Positions 26,097 through 35,013 of a DNA stretch of 64,000 nucleotides are shown here, one piece after another. Location of the stretch: assembly GCF_012516475.1 (NCBI RefSeq), contig NZ_CP051217.1, positions 124,001-188,000 on the forward strand. Reading direction: 5' to 3'. Within the stretch, counting starts at the first letter, position 1. Each line of letters opens with the position of its first letter. A program made the translations under genes and the position numbers. Below the pieces are notes generated by a model. The model searched no databases, had not been told where the DNA came from, and saw only the letters and a list, made by a program, of their open reading frames with translations. The stretch comes from Parasphingorhabdus halotolerans (GTDB lineage Bacteria; Pseudomonadota; Alphaproteobacteria; Sphingomonadales; Sphingomonadaceae).

Positions 26097-26372
26097 ATGA
26101 CCGATAGTCCAGATTTCTTCATCGGCATTGCGCAACAGGCGCTTTGGATCACCGCGCTGGCTGCTGCCCCGTTGCTTATACCGGCACTATTGGTCGGTCT
26201 ATTGCTGGGCATGGTGCAGGCCGCGACGTCGATCAACGAGCAAACCTTGAGCTTTGTTCCGAAGCTGGTCGTAGTGGCTGCCGTCGTCGCTATTTTCGGC
26301 GGTTCGATTTTGCTGCTGATCGCCGACTTTACCCGTGAAGTCTACGCCCGCATTCCGGATCTGCTGCTATGA
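26097..26372 (+). CDS. fliQ: Flagellar export gate protein FliQ
   Basis: A 91-residue protein with two TM hairpin helices contains LVGLLLGMVQAATSINEQTL and FVPKLVVVAAVVAIFGGSIL, the FliQ signature. It lies 3 bp after fliP and overlaps fliR by 4 bp. Confidence 0.96.
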   Translation: MTDSPDFFIGIAQQALWITALAAAPLLIPALLVGLLLGMVQAATSINEQTLSFVPKLVVVAAVVAIFGGSILLLIADFTREVYARIPDLLL

Positions 26373-27151
26373 TTGCTCCGGGTTTTGCAGAGTTCGAAAG
26401 CCAGATGTGGATGTGGCTGATGGCGATGATCCGGCCGGGTGCCGCGATGGTCGTGGCGCCTATTTTCGGAGCAGCGAACATACCCATCCAGATCCGAATT
26501 ATCCTTGCATTCATGATCGGGATGGTTGCGACGAATAGCGTCGCCTTCGATCTACCTTCTGAAACCGCGATTTCCCTCGGCAACAGTCTGTTTGTGATGG
26601 GTGAGGTCGTGACGGGTCTGGCGATCGGGTTTGCGCTTCAGCTCGGCTATTCCAGCGTGTTGATTGCAGGGGAAACGATCAGCAACGCGATGGGTCTGGG
26701 TTTCGCCAGCATGTCAGACCCGCAAACCGGCCAATCGACTCCGGTAATCGGTCAATTTCTAACCATTTTCGCAACTTTGCTTTTGCTCGCGATTGACGGG
26801 CATTTGTTGCTGATTGCGACCATTGTCAAAAGCTATGCCGCGCTTCCCCCAGGCTTCGCGATGATGGGTCCGGACATGCTTTACAGCATGGTCCAATTCG
26901 GCGGAACGTTGTTTTCGATGGGATTGCTCATCGCCCTGCCAGTCGGTGGCGCCCTTATCCTGGTGCAGTTAATGATGGGCTTCCTGGCCAGGACCGCGCC
27001 CGCGCTCAATCTGTTCGCCGTCGGTATTCCCGTAACGATTACCGTCGGTTTGGTGGCTTTGGCGGTGACCGCGCCAATCATTGCCGATGCCGTCATTATG
27101 GGACTGGGTATGGGACTTGACCAGGCGGCGCTCGTCGCTGGAGGTGGCTAG
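26369..27151 (+). CDS. fliR: Flagellar export gate protein FliR
   Basis: FliR is a 260-residue gate component with about six hydrophobic helices. It shows FliR features such as MIRPGAAMVVAPIFGAANIP, GEVVTGLAIGFALQLGYSSV and GETISNAMGLGFASMSDPQT. It is directly coupled to fliQ and, through a one-base overlap, to flhB. Confidence 0.96.
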   Translation: MIAPGFAEFESQMWMWLMAMIRPGAAMVVAPIFGAANIPIQIRIILAFMIGMVATNSVAFDLPSETAISLGNSLFVMGEVVTGLAIGFALQLGYSSVLIAGETISNAMGLGFASMSDPQTGQSTPVIGQFLTIFATLLLLAIDGHLLLIATIVKSYAALPPGFAMMGPDMLYSMVQFGGTLFSMGLLIALPVGGALILVQLMMGFLARTAPALNLFAVGIPVTITVGLVALAVTAPIIADAVIMGLGMGLDQAALVAGGG

Positions 27152-28293
27152 TGGCGGAAGAATCCCCCGGCGGCGGTGAAAAAACCGAAGCACCAACCCC
27201 GAAGAAATTAGAGGACAGTTCCAAAAAGGGCGATGTCGTCCAGTCGCGCGATCTGGGCGGTGCGATGATCATCTTTGTCGGTACGGTCGCATTTCTGATG
27301 TTTGGCGGCATGCTTTACGGCGCGCTGGCCAATATGGTGACCAGTGCGCTGATCATTCATCCCGAAGATATCGAGGCATTTGATGTTGGCGGGCGCAGCG
27401 CTGCTTTGGTGTCGAGCATAGTACCGGAATTTATGAGCTTGTTTGCATTGTTGATGGTCGCTGCGGTTGCGACGCCGGCAATGCTGGGATCATTGGGCTT
27501 TCGATGGTCCGCGATGAAACCTAAACCGTCAAAACTGGATCCGATCAAGGGCTTGAAACGCATTTTTGGTTCCAACGGTGTGATGGAACTCGGCAAATCC
27601 TTGATGAAAATCATTTTGATCGGAGCAGTGGGAGGATCGGTATTATATACCCATCTCGACCAGATCGCCCAGCTTGCTGCGCAAGACCTCAACAACGCGA
27701 TTGAGAGCTTTGCATCACTATTCATGAAGCTTCTTATTGGTATCTGCGTCAGCATGGTGCTGATTGCGATGATTGATGTTCCGATCCAGCTATTCCAGCG
27801 CGGCAAGCGGCTGAAAATGACGAAGCAGGAAATCAAGGACGAATATAAGGAAAGCGAGGGTTCTCCCGATGTTCGCGCACTCCAGCGTCAGCGGCGCAGC
27901 GAGATGCTTAACGATTCCACCCGCAAGGCTGTTTCCGAAGCAACGGTCATCCTCGTCAACCCGACCCACTTTGCTGTCGCGTTGCGCTATGACCGGGACA
28001 AGGATATGGCTCCCGTTGTGCTTGGCAAGGGTTGCGATGCTATCGCGCTGGCCATGAGGGAAATGGCCGGGGAACTTGGCAAGCCGGTCATGGAATATCC
28101 AGACCTCACAAGATCGATATATTATACATCGGACGTCGGGGATGTGATCGATGACCGGCTCTACGCCGCGGTCGCGATGATCCTGAGTTTCCTGATCCAG
28201 CTGGATGCCAAATTGGTCAGCCCGGTCCACAAACCAAAAATCTTGCTGCCGGATGACGTCAAATATAGCGTCGATGGCGCGCGGCTGGCGTAA
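27151..28293 (+). CDS. flhB: Export specificity switch protein FlhB
   Basis: FlhB, 380 residues, has a GTG start overlapping the fliR stop by one base. The N-terminal GEKTEAPTPKKLEDSSKKGD motif is typical. Four TM helices follow, then the cytoplasmic domain with the NPTH autocleavage site (Asn270-Pro271). Cleavage there and contact with FliK switch export from rod/hook to filament proteins. It is the last gene of the fliE-flhB operon; fliD follows after 67 bp with its own promoter. Confidence 0.97.
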   Translation: MAEESPGGGEKTEAPTPKKLEDSSKKGDVVQSRDLGGAMIIFVGTVAFLMFGGMLYGALANMVTSALIIHPEDIEAFDVGGRSAALVSSIVPEFMSLFALLMVAAVATPAMLGSLGFRWSAMKPKPSKLDPIKGLKRIFGSNGVMELGKSLMKIILIGAVGGSVLYTHLDQIAQLAAQDLNNAIESFASLFMKLLIGICVSMVLIAMIDVPIQLFQRGKRLKMTKQEIKDEYKESEGSPDVRALQRQRRSEMLNDSTRKAVSEATVILVNPTHFAVALRYDRDKDMAPVVLGKGCDAIALAMREMAGELGKPVMEYPDLTRSIYYTSDVGDVIDDRLYAAVAMILSFLIQLDAKLVSPVHKPKILLPDDVKYSVDGARLA

Positions 28294-28313
28294 TTTCAAA
28301 TTTTATCAAACCA

Positions 28314-28340
28314 TTAATTCCTGTCCAGACACGCCGTAGA
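28314..28340 (+). promoter_or_regulatory. Sigma28-like promoter of fliD
   Basis: TTAA, 15 bases, GCCGTAGA, 20 bp before the fliD ATG. Spacing and -35 half agree with the fliC and PilZ sites. Confidence 0.55.
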
Positions 28341-28360
28341 ATACCCAAAGGAAGTTTATC

Positions 28361-29718
28361 ATGTTCGCAAATATCGCAAATAGCCTTGGGGTTGGCTCTG
28401 GAATCAACACGGTGCAACTTGTCACCGACCTATTGGCTGCCTCCCAAGGCGCAAAGCTCGGTCAACTCAATCAGCGTTCGCAATTAAATTCTTCCCGCAT
28501 ATCCGCCATGGCCGCCACCCAGTCCGCTCTGACCACTTTCGCTGCTGCGGTGAAAGAGACTTTGAACGGACAAGGCTTTATCGGTGATCTGGTCTCTGGT
28601 CGTCAGGATCTGGCAACCGCATCGGTACTGAAAGGGGGCGGCCAGAAGGCTTGCCTGCTTCGGTTGAGATCGTGCAAATTGCAGTCGCCCAACGCGAGAT
28701 ATCGGATATCTTTGCCAGTGCTTCCACTGCCGTTGGCGAGCGAACGCTTACCATCAACAATAGTGGCGGAAGTTTTGATGTTGTCATCGACAGCACCAAC
28801 GATAGCCTTGCTGGCATGCGCGATGCGATAAATGCCAGCAATAGTGGCGTAACGGCGATGATATTGACGGATAAAGCCGGCTCACGTCTCGTGATGGAAG
28901 CGCAAGAAGGTGTTGAGAACAGCTTCACTGTGACGCAAAGCGGCGTTTCTCCGGCGATGAACCTGACCAATATCGCGACAGCCTTGGACAGCATCGTCAA
29001 AGTCGATGGTATCGAGCTCACCAATAGCAGCAACACTGTCACCGGGGCGATACCGGGTGTCCAAATTTCAATATTGGCGGCTCAAGCAGGAACGCAATTC
29101 ACCATTAACGGGGCCTCCGAACCGTTGGATGTCGCCGGTTTGGTGTCCGAGTTTGTGACCGCCTATAACGAACTGCGCAGTTCGCTGAACAACGCAACCA
29201 AACCCGGGTTGGCTGGAGCCAGCGGGGGGCCGTTGGCGGGCGACCGCGGCGCGCGAGAAGTCATCCGCAAGCTTAGCCAGCTGACATCAACGCGGCTTAC
29301 CGATGTCGGTGATTTCAAGACCCTTGCCGATATCGGTGTGCGAACGGAAACTGATGGTACGCTAAGTATCGACAAGACGCGTCTTGATGCCGCCGTTGCA
29401 TCCGATAGTGGCGCAGTTAAATTGATGCTCGAACCCGCTGTTGCCACCGATACCAAGATTGGTTTGTCCGGCGCGCTCGACGCCATCACGACCTCGCTAA
29501 AGAGCGAAAGTGGCGCTTTGACAGTGGCCCAGACGCGTTTGGAAGCAATCCGGGAATCGATCACACAGTCGCGCGAAAAGATCGCCGAAGACGGTGAACG
29601 ACTTCGCGAACAGCTACAGACTACCTTTGCGGGACTTGAACGGCAACTGTCGGTTTTGCGTTCGACACAAGCCTATGTTGAGCAGCAATTCGCTTCTCTT
29701 GACAATTATAACAACTGA
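28361..29718 (+). CDS. fliD: Filament cap protein FliD, -1 frameshift as sequenced
   Basis: FliD caps the filament and folds flagellin. The first frame (from 28361) has the family start SLGVGSGINTVQLVTDLLAA. The second frame (to 29718) contains SVEIVQIAVAQREISDIFAS, the central domains with LVMEAQEGVENSFTVTQSG, and the C-terminal domain with DIGVRTETDGTLSIDKTRLD and a helical end. Adding one G to the G5 run at 28634-28638 joins them as LKGGRPEGLPASVEIVQ. Corrected length is about 452 residues, normal for FliD. Sequence error is the likelier explanation because the downstream frame is perfectly kept. Confidence 0.92.
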
Positions 29719-29737
29719 TCTGGGAAAGCAGTAAAAC

Positions 29738-30133
29738 ATGACATTTCAATCCCGAATTCAACGAGCCTCTAGATATCAATCTATTGCAAAGGAAAGCCGC
29801 GTCGCGGCGGCCAATCCGTATGAACTAGTCGCAGTGCTTTTTGAAGAACTGCGCGAAACGCTTAACCTGATGATTGAAAGTGCTCGTCGCGGTGACGATG
29901 CACGCATTTTTCAATATCGAGCGAAATCATTGTCTATTCTCAATGGTTTGGATGAATCATTGGACTTTGAAGTGGCGGGAGACTTGGCACAAACTTTGCA
30001 TATTATCTACACTGAAGCCGCGAAGCGTATTCAGATGGACGCAAGGGAATCCAGTATCGAGCGTGTCGAGTCTGCCCGAGAAATGATTCACGAGATTGAG
30101 AAGGCTTGGACCGCGATCGCGCCCTTCAACTAG
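29738..30133 (+). CDS. fliS: Flagellin export chaperone FliS
   Basis: FliS binds unfolded flagellin in the cytoplasm. The 131-residue helical protein has the family elements SRVAAANPYELVAVLFEELR, RAKSLSILNGLDESLDFEVA and an N-terminal Tyr-containing segment (RASRYQSIAKES). It lies 19 bp downstream of fliD and is converging on the second activator gene, 16 bp away. Confidence 0.93.
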   Translation: MTFQSRIQRASRYQSIAKESRVAAANPYELVAVLFEELRETLNLMIESARRGDDARIFQYRAKSLSILNGLDESLDFEVAGDLAQTLHIIYTEAAKRIQMDARESSIERVESAREMIHEIEKAWTAIAPFN

Positions 30134-30149
30134 TTTGAGTTGTCCAGTG

Positions 30150-31250
30150 CTAAACCGCAATTTGGTAATCCACGCGATCTTCCACCCGCCAGTCGATATT
30201 ATGCTTGCGCATCTTGTCGATCAGAGTCGTCCGTTTGATATTGATCGAGCGTGCTGCCCGAGCGACCACGCCATGCGACGTATCCAGCGCTTTCATGATG
30301 ATGCGACGTTCTTCAAATTGCAAATGGACATTCAGGTCTCGAACCGTGTCTTCTTGGTGCGCGAAATTTGGGGCGCTTTGAGCGGCAGGAAAAGGCACAG
30401 TTCGATCGGTGGGCGACAATTCTTTAGAAGTAGATGCAGTAGCATCAATATCAGAAATGGCCTGCGCGAAATCTGATTGTAGCAGCGTGGCAACGTCGCC
30501 GACTAAAATCTGCTGGCCGGAAAAGAAAACCGAAGCGCGTTCAACGACATTGCGTAGTTCACGAACATTGCCCGGCCAACTATAACGCTGCAGCGCCACC
30601 AGAGCCTCGGCGCTAAAAATGGGGAGGGGGTTTGCTCCATCCTGATGTTTCAGAAAATGCGCAATCAATGCAGGAATGTCCTCAACTCGCTCGTTGAGCG
30701 CCGGCACTTCGATCGGAACGACACAAAGGCGGTAGTAAAGGTCTTCGCGGAATGACTTGCTTTTGATGCATTCGCCGAGATGCTTGTGCGTCGCGGCGAT
30801 CACCCTCACGTCGACGCCGATATTGCGATTCCCACCCACCCGGTTGACGACACGTGTTTCCAAGACCCGCAGTAGCTTGACCTGCATGTTGACCGGCATG
30901 TCCCCAATCTCATCGAGGAAGATTGTACCGTTATTCGCTTGTTCAAACAGTCCGACATGTTGGTTCACGGCGCCGGTAAAACTGCCCTTTTCGTGACCGA
31001 AAAGTTCGGATTCAATCAATTGCTCGGCTAGTGCTCCGCAATTAACGGCAATATGCGGAGCGGTTCCGCGATCTGAAATAGCATGAATGGCTTCGGCAAC
31101 AACTTCCTTACCGCTACCGGAAGGCCCCGTGATCATGATAGAGCTGTTACAGCGTCCGGCAAATTTTATGATTGTACGCAATTGTTGCATTTTTCGACTA
31201 TCGCCGATAAGCTTCCTAGCAAGCAATCTCTCTAAATTTACATCGGTCAT
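30150..31250 (-). CDS. Second sigma54-dependent activator without receiver domain (FleQ/FlbD-like)
   Basis: The protein of 366 residues starts almost directly with the AAA+ domain. Walker A is GPSGSGKE (42-49), the sigma54 loop reads GSFTGA (89-94) in place of GAFTGA, and Walker B is GTIFLDEIGD. The linker is low in complexity, and a C-terminal Fis-type HTH (GVVARAARSINIKRTTLIDK) follows. With no sensory domain, it is probably controlled by its amount, by nucleotides (FleQ binds c-di-GMP in its AAA+ domain) or by a partner. It lies next to fliS, so a flagellar role is likely. How it shares work with the protein at 14362 is unknown. Confidence 0.85.
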   Translation of the reverse strand: MTDVNLERLLARKLIGDSRKMQQLRTIIKFAGRCNSSIMITGPSGSGKEVVAEAIHAISDRGTAPHIAVNCGALAEQLIESELFGHEKGSFTGAVNQHVGLFEQANNGTIFLDEIGDMPVNMQVKLLRVLETRVVNRVGGNRNIGVDVRVIAATHKHLGECIKSKSFREDLYYRLCVVPIEVPALNERVEDIPALIAHFLKHQDGANPLPIFSAEALVALQRYSWPGNVRELRNVVERASVFFSGQQILVGDVATLLQSDFAQAISDIDATASTSKELSPTDRTVPFPAAQSAPNFAHQEDTVRDLNVHLQFEERRIIMKALDTSHGVVARAARSINIKRTTLIDKMRKHNIDWRVEDRVDYQIAV

Positions 31251-31514
31251 TTAACTATCCAGATAACAAATCCACACGCATCCCCGAATTGCCGGAGAAG
31301 GGTGGTTCGAAGATCCCGCAATCTCCGAACCGTCACCTGGTAATGTCGGAAATGGACAAATATGGTTAAATTGAAGTTAACAAAAATCGGCAAGCCTTGC
31401 ACGATTGTTGTTTAGCATTACAGTTGCATTTTTAATCAAACACTGAATCGATGTGTCTCCATGATATGGAGGTCATGGATAATGAGTGCATCTATCGAGA
31501 CGACGTTGGAACTT

Positions 31515-31991
31515 TCAACCAGGATAACTAATCAGCACGTTGGTGGTCCGTTCAATAGAATCCATCGACATGGAAACGAGAAACATGCGATTATCAGACG
31601 GGTTTGGCGTTTTAATTAGAAGGCCCTGTTTGACCATTACGTTAATGTACCTCATCGCCGTGGTCATTGGAATACCGGAGCTGTGAGCAATCGAAGAAAC
31701 CGTAATAGGTTCACGATTCAGATTACAAATATAGATGTCGAGGCACATATTCCAACAAGCGTCACTAAATAGGCCATAGCCCGAATCCATCGCTTGGACT
31801 TTTGAGCGACTCCACCGTAAATTCTTTCTCGCACGCTCTATCAACTCGCCAGTGCCCAGTTTTTTGGCGGTCTTTTCTTCCACCCCGGATTTCTCATTCA
31901 CCGTGATCAACTCTTCCAGGGCTTTGAGTTTAACCATCACCTTTTTTAGAGAAGATTTTATCTCAATAACTTCTTCAGATATTTTATTCAT
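31515..31991 (-). CDS. Winged-helix (MarR-like) DNA-binding protein
   Basis: The start was taken at the ATG at 31991 (MNKISEEVIEIKSS). Upstream in-frame residues are Cys/Arg rich and overlap the preceding ORF. It has 158 residues: an N-terminal helical, Lys/Glu-rich coiled coil (about 1-60) and a C-terminal winged-helix domain (EPITVSSIAHSSGIPMTTAM, RYINVMVKQGLLIKTPNPSD). The wing pattern is that of MarR-type regulators. The target is unknown. The start overlaps a 65-codon ORF by 8 bp, suggesting a two-gene unit. The 264 bp between this gene and the activator at 31250 hold a CTCCAT-GAT-ATGGAG palindrome (31457-31471) but no clear gene. Confidence 0.7.
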   Translation of the reverse strand: MNKISEEVIEIKSSLKKVMVKLKALEELITVNEKSGVEEKTAKKLGTGELIERARKNLRWSRSKVQAMDSGYGLFSDACWNMCLDIYICNLNREPITVSSIAHSSGIPMTTAMRYINVMVKQGLLIKTPNPSDNRMFLVSMSMDSIERTTNVLISYPG

Positions 31992-32181
31992 TCTCATTGA
32001 CCTGCAATTGCAATACCCCTTTGCAAGCAATGCGATACCACTTCTCTTCCGTTGTTTGCAATACGAGTGCCCGGCCAATCTCAAACAAGCTCTTATGATC
32101 GGTAACATTGGAGGCTTGGAAAAAACAAACTAGCTCGGCATATAAAGCTTTGTTCGCAGACTTATGTCTGAGGAATGTCAT
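31984..32181 (-). CDS. Small protein of unknown function upstream of winged-helix gene
   Basis: The open frame of 65 codons (MTFLRHKSANKALYAELVCF…) ends in a Val-Asn-Glu-Asn-Glu tail whose stop overlaps the start of the winged-helix gene. No motif was recognised. The pattern RHKSANKALYAELVCFFQAS could be a short helical domain. Evidence for expression is only the tight coupling. Confidence 0.4.
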   Translation of the reverse strand: MTFLRHKSANKALYAELVCFFQASNVTDHKSLFEIGRALVLQTTEEKWYRIACKGVLQLQVNENE

Positions 32182-32290
32182 AGTTCGTAACGCCTTATAA
32201 AGGGAGCGGTTTCCTATTCACATTGATGTAATTAAAGATTAGTTATATGCAATTACATAATTCGCGAATATAAATTCCCGGAGTAATTTC

Positions 32291-32461
32291 ATGCCGCCAG
32301 ACGATGAATTTAATGAACTACAAATTACTGAATTGAAGATGCGTGCACATAGTGTGTTGGAAGAGGCACTTAAACTTCTCGACACGACGGGAGATCATTT
32401 AGTCGGTGCGAAGCTTGATGATGCGATTTGCGCCTTGGGCCTAAGGTCTAACTCCAAATAG
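32291..32461 (+). CDS. Small acidic helical protein (56 aa)
   Basis: ATG at 32291, TAG at 32459-32461. The peptide begins MPPDDEFNELQITELKMRAH and ends with AKLDDAICALGLRSNSK. It resembles in size and pattern (an LD…G-x-H…A-x-L/I-D-x-A-I-x-x-L core) the 60-residue product at 37667. Both genes converge on a winged-helix gene. Function unknown. Confidence 0.55.
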   Translation: MPPDDEFNELQITELKMRAHSVLEEALKLLDTTGDHLVGAKLDDAICALGLRSNSK

Positions 32462-32467
32462 GCGGTG

Positions 32468-32791
32468 CTACGCTGGAGAGAGAAAAACCGCAGCCAGATG
32501 CATTTTTGCCGTATCAGATATCCTTATTTCTGCCGGCTGTGACAAATCGGCTTGCAAAAATTCGATCATTCCCTCTGATGCGAGCAGCTCAACATAGCGA
32601 TCAAAGGTGGATGCCGGGGCATCAATCATTTTATTGAGTTCATCGCTCTTAACACCATTTACCAAACCCTTCACCATAAACAAGTGCAGCAAAATCTTTG
32701 AAGGAATATTCTGAGATATGGATTTGCCAATTGCTTCGTCGAGAGCAGTTATCTGACGGAGTAATTGTTGTGCTGATTGTTGCGGTTGCAT
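32468..32791 (-). CDS. Winged-helix regulator-like protein
   Basis: This protein of 107 residues has an N-terminal helix followed by a winged-helix-like region: IPSKILLHLFMVKGLVNGVK, DELNKMIDAPASTFDRYVEL, LASEGMIEFLQAD. The last block has a close counterpart in the 72-residue product at 37846 (LLATEGLIEL). The gene starts one base after the RadC-like gene's stop, so the two form a transcription unit. The target is unknown. Confidence 0.65.
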   Translation of the reverse strand: MQPQQSAQQLLRQITALDEAIGKSISQNIPSKILLHLFMVKGLVNGVKSDELNKMIDAPASTFDRYVELLASEGMIEFLQADLSQPAEIRISDTAKMHLAAVFLSPA

Positions 32792-33562
32792 TTATGCTCT
32801 TCCAAATGTTTTAAAGACAGATTCGATCCAGCTTTCGATAACGCTACGATAGAAAGTGGGTAGTTTTGGCGAAACTGAAATCTCACCTTCATCAAGCAGA
32901 CCCATGCTTCGCAGGCTGGCCACACCACTTTTGGCTACAATCAGATGATCAAGGACGTCCAGATCAAATGATTGGCACAGATTGATGATTTTGTTCGTCA
33001 ACGCGATATCGAACTTGCTTGGACTTGGATCGCCGCAAGGATGATTGTGGACCAAGATCAAGGCCGTTGCATCCAGTTCGAGAGCATCGCGGATGATCTC
33101 ACGGACATAGATCTGAATACGGTTGACTGTCCCAATGCCCATTAGCCTGTCTTCGATCAGGCGACTATTGGTATCAAGGAAAAGAACGCGAAACATTTCC
33201 TTTTTGGATGATGACAGGCTGTGGAACAGGTATTTACGCAAAGAACCGGAAGCGGCGAGAACGGGACCTGAAACAAGTTCCTCCTCCAACGCGAAATTGA
33301 AAGACATCGCGATAATCTTGAGATATTCGATTGCTTCGCGGTTTAGAGCTTCGGGTATCGCTGTTTGATTGCCAATTTTCTGAAAAAGCTCCCGGAATGT
33401 TCCAAATTTTGCTAAAATTTTCTCGGCTTCGGCTTCAGCTTGGTTGCTGACTATAGGACTGATGATGCCAGCTAAAGTCTCTATGTCTCGTCGGGGCGCT
33501 TTCCCAGATTTCGGCCCCTGATTGAAGCGACAATCAGAATCAGCAGTTGTGCGTAACCCCAC
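32792..33562 (-). CDS. RadC-like JAMM/JAB-domain protein, uncertain start
   Basis: The C-terminal half is a RadC (UPF0758) JAMM metal-binding domain: Glu in FLDTNSRLIEDRLMGIGTVN, then HNHPCGDPSPSKFD with the H-x-H-x10-D metal motif, and FDLDVLDHLIVAKSG. The N-terminal part (ETLAGIISPIVSNQAEAEAE, LAKFGTFRELFQ) looks like the RadC helical region. No ATG lies near the natural start of similarity (about 33487). A GTG at 33562 is in frame but lies within the upstream gene. The true start may be unusual, or a base may be missing. RadC function is not established; the old DNA-repair role is doubted. Confidence 0.78.
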   Translation of the reverse strand: MGLRTTADSDCRFNQGPKSGKAPRRDIETLAGIISPIVSNQAEAEAEKILAKFGTFRELFQKIGNQTAIPEALNREAIEYLKIIAMSFNFALEEELVSGPVLAASGSLRKYLFHSLSSSKKEMFRVLFLDTNSRLIEDRLMGIGTVNRIQIYVREIIRDALELDATALILVHNHPCGDPSPSKFDIALTNKIINLCQSFDLDVLDHLIVAKSGVASLRSMGLLDEGEISVSPKLPTFYRSVIESWIESVFKTFGRA

Positions 33563-33912
33563 GCTCCCTGCGTGATTCCCACGCCTTGCGAACTGAGGTC
33601 GATTCCCATAAAGGTCACGAAAGACGTCATGACTGGAACCATTTGAAATGCGGCTACCGGTAGGGGCCAAAATCTTTTACTCCGAAATGCGATGAGGACA
33701 AAAAAGAACAGACAGGCGAGATCTATAAGGAAAACACCAAATTTCGGTTGCAACCAGTCACCACCACCAATCCAATAAGCGATTGCTGTTCCAAAAAAAT
33801 TGAAAACCAATACCAATAAAGTAAGGCGTTCTTCAGACTTGCCAAACCGAAGCACAAAAACGAGTGCCGAGAATATAAGAAAGAGGAAAACCCATTTTGC
33901 CATATTCGACAA
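33481..33912 (-). CDS. Four-helix membrane protein of unknown function
   Basis: The 143-residue product has four hydrophobic segments (about 5-22, 29-47, 58-75 and 84-104, plus a fifth weaker one at 118-132) with short loops. No conserved motif was recognised. The C-terminus is Arg/Lys rich (RGRNLGKRPDET), suggesting a cytoplasmic end. Its 3' end overlaps the region where the RadC-like protein must begin, so the two may be translationally coupled. Confidence 0.6.
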   Translation of the reverse strand: MSNMAKWVFLFLIFSALVFVLRFGKSEERLTLLVLVFNFFGTAIAYWIGGGDWLQPKFGVFLIDLACLFFFVLIAFRSKRFWPLPVAAFQMVPVMTSFVTFMGIDLSSQGVGITQGAWGYAQLLILIVASIRGRNLGKRPDET

Positions 33913-33952
33913 ATCTCATATTATCGGCACTCCAGTCAACGCGGGTGTTCTT

Positions 33953-34315
33953 TTAGGCAGCTTTCGTTCCTTCCGAATGCACCAGCTTCACTGGACTCTG
34001 ATCATCGGCCTTGGGCACAAATTTCCATAGATCGCCACCTGCTAGAGTCTTAAACCCAAGTTGGCCTCTAACTTCACTAAAGGATTGGTGAGCTTCCACA
34101 ATTCGCGCGCGGGCGGCATGGAGCGCAGTGACAGATTCACCTGTTAGTGAGATCGCATCTTGACCGACAAGGGCAGAAAGATTGGCGCGTTGTCGCGCCG
34201 CTGAAGTTGCGGATGTGAGTTCACCTGCGCAAATCAGTGCGTTATCAATCGCCTCTTCCAATGCGTTGAGTTTTTCGGTTACGTCTTTGACGGCGCCTAA
34301 GCGTTCTTTGAGCAT
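33953..34315 (-). CDS. Hypothetical helical protein (120 aa)
   Basis: The start is placed at ATG 34315 (MLKERLGAVKDVTEKLNALE). The longer frame to 34369 lacks a good start context. The protein is mostly helical with an Ala-rich coiled coil (ALICAGELTSATSAARQRAN) and a C-terminal segment FKTLAGGDLWKFVPKADDQS. No family was recognised. It lies 75 bp downstream of the LuxR-type regulator gene in the same direction, so it may be co-transcribed. Confidence 0.55.
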   Translation of the reverse strand: MLKERLGAVKDVTEKLNALEEAIDNALICAGELTSATSAARQRANLSALVGQDAISLTGESVTALHAARARIVEAHQSFSEVRGQLGFKTLAGGDLWKFVPKADDQSPVKLVHSEGTKAA

Positions 34316-34390
34316 GAATATTCTCCTACGCGCCCGATGAGTTCCCGGTGCACATAATTTTAGAAACAATAAGAGAGAGAAGATCGCTAT

Positions 34391-34951
34391 TCAGGTTAGT
34401 CGGGAAAGACCTTCGGCCAGGTTTACCAGCAAAGCAAATGCAAGCAATCCGACCATCATGATCAAAACTATAAGACCCGCCCGTGCAGGGATCGATAGAT
34501 TATTCTCTCTTTTCGCTTCCAACAGAACCGACAGAAAAGAAGGATTTTGAGCGCTTTGAAAGACATTATGAGAAAAAAATGCCTGTTCATCGCGAAACTC
34601 GTCTTGCCCCCTGACATTCGGCGGGTTCCATTCACCGGATGACGCTTGCTCATCGCGTGCATATCGGTATCTTGGTAGGTCCGAGCTTTGGTGTACCAAA
34701 TCATCGTATAGTTTTGGATCGCCAGCGGCATGCTGCTTTTCGTGCTTGACGAACATACGTGCCGCTTCCGCTCTCGATGACGCGCCCAAAATGGTCTGAG
34801 CCCGCTTTAATCGCTGATCCACAGTATGAGGTGAAATATCGAGAATTCGGGCTATCTCTTTAGATGACCTTAGTGATGCGACTAACCGCAGGCATTCCTT
34901 TTGCGGTTCGCTAAGATTATCGATCCGGTCGATAGAATTGTTCTTATTCAA
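34391..34951 (-). CDS. LuxR-type HTH regulator with C-terminal membrane helix
   Basis: The 186-residue protein has an N-terminal LuxR/GerE helix-turn-helix: LSEPQKECLRLVASLRSSKE, then IARILDISPHTVDQRLKRAQ, followed by TILGASSRAEAARMFV. A hydrophilic linker follows. Near the C-terminus a single TM helix (about 157-180, GLIVLIMMVGLLAFALLVNL) tethers it to the membrane. There is no acyl-homoserine-lactone-binding domain, so it is not a quorum-sensing LuxR. Membrane-tethered HTH proteins of this shape may respond to envelope signals. The target is unknown. Confidence 0.75.
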   Translation of the reverse strand: MNKNNSIDRIDNLSEPQKECLRLVASLRSSKEIARILDISPHTVDQRLKRAQTILGASSRAEAARMFVKHEKQHAAGDPKLYDDLVHQSSDLPRYRYARDEQASSGEWNPPNVRGQDEFRDEQAFFSHNVFQSAQNPSFLSVLLEAKRENNLSIPARAGLIVLIMMVGLLAFALLVNLAEGLSRLT

Positions 34952-35013
34952 TACGATATCTCCATATTCTTCTTAATAGCAAATTAAACAACATCGCGCA
35001 ATCAAACAGCCCA

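Noticed and set aside
31482..31619. 45-codon plus-strand ORF with a GGAGG upstream
   Set aside because: It overlaps the 3' end of the winged-helix gene on the other strand and shows no protein pattern. The RBS is part of a palindrome.
34391..34951. LuxR-type protein as an acyl-homoserine-lactone receptor
   Set aside because: Only the HTH domain and a membrane helix are present. There is no ligand-binding domain and no luxI-type gene.
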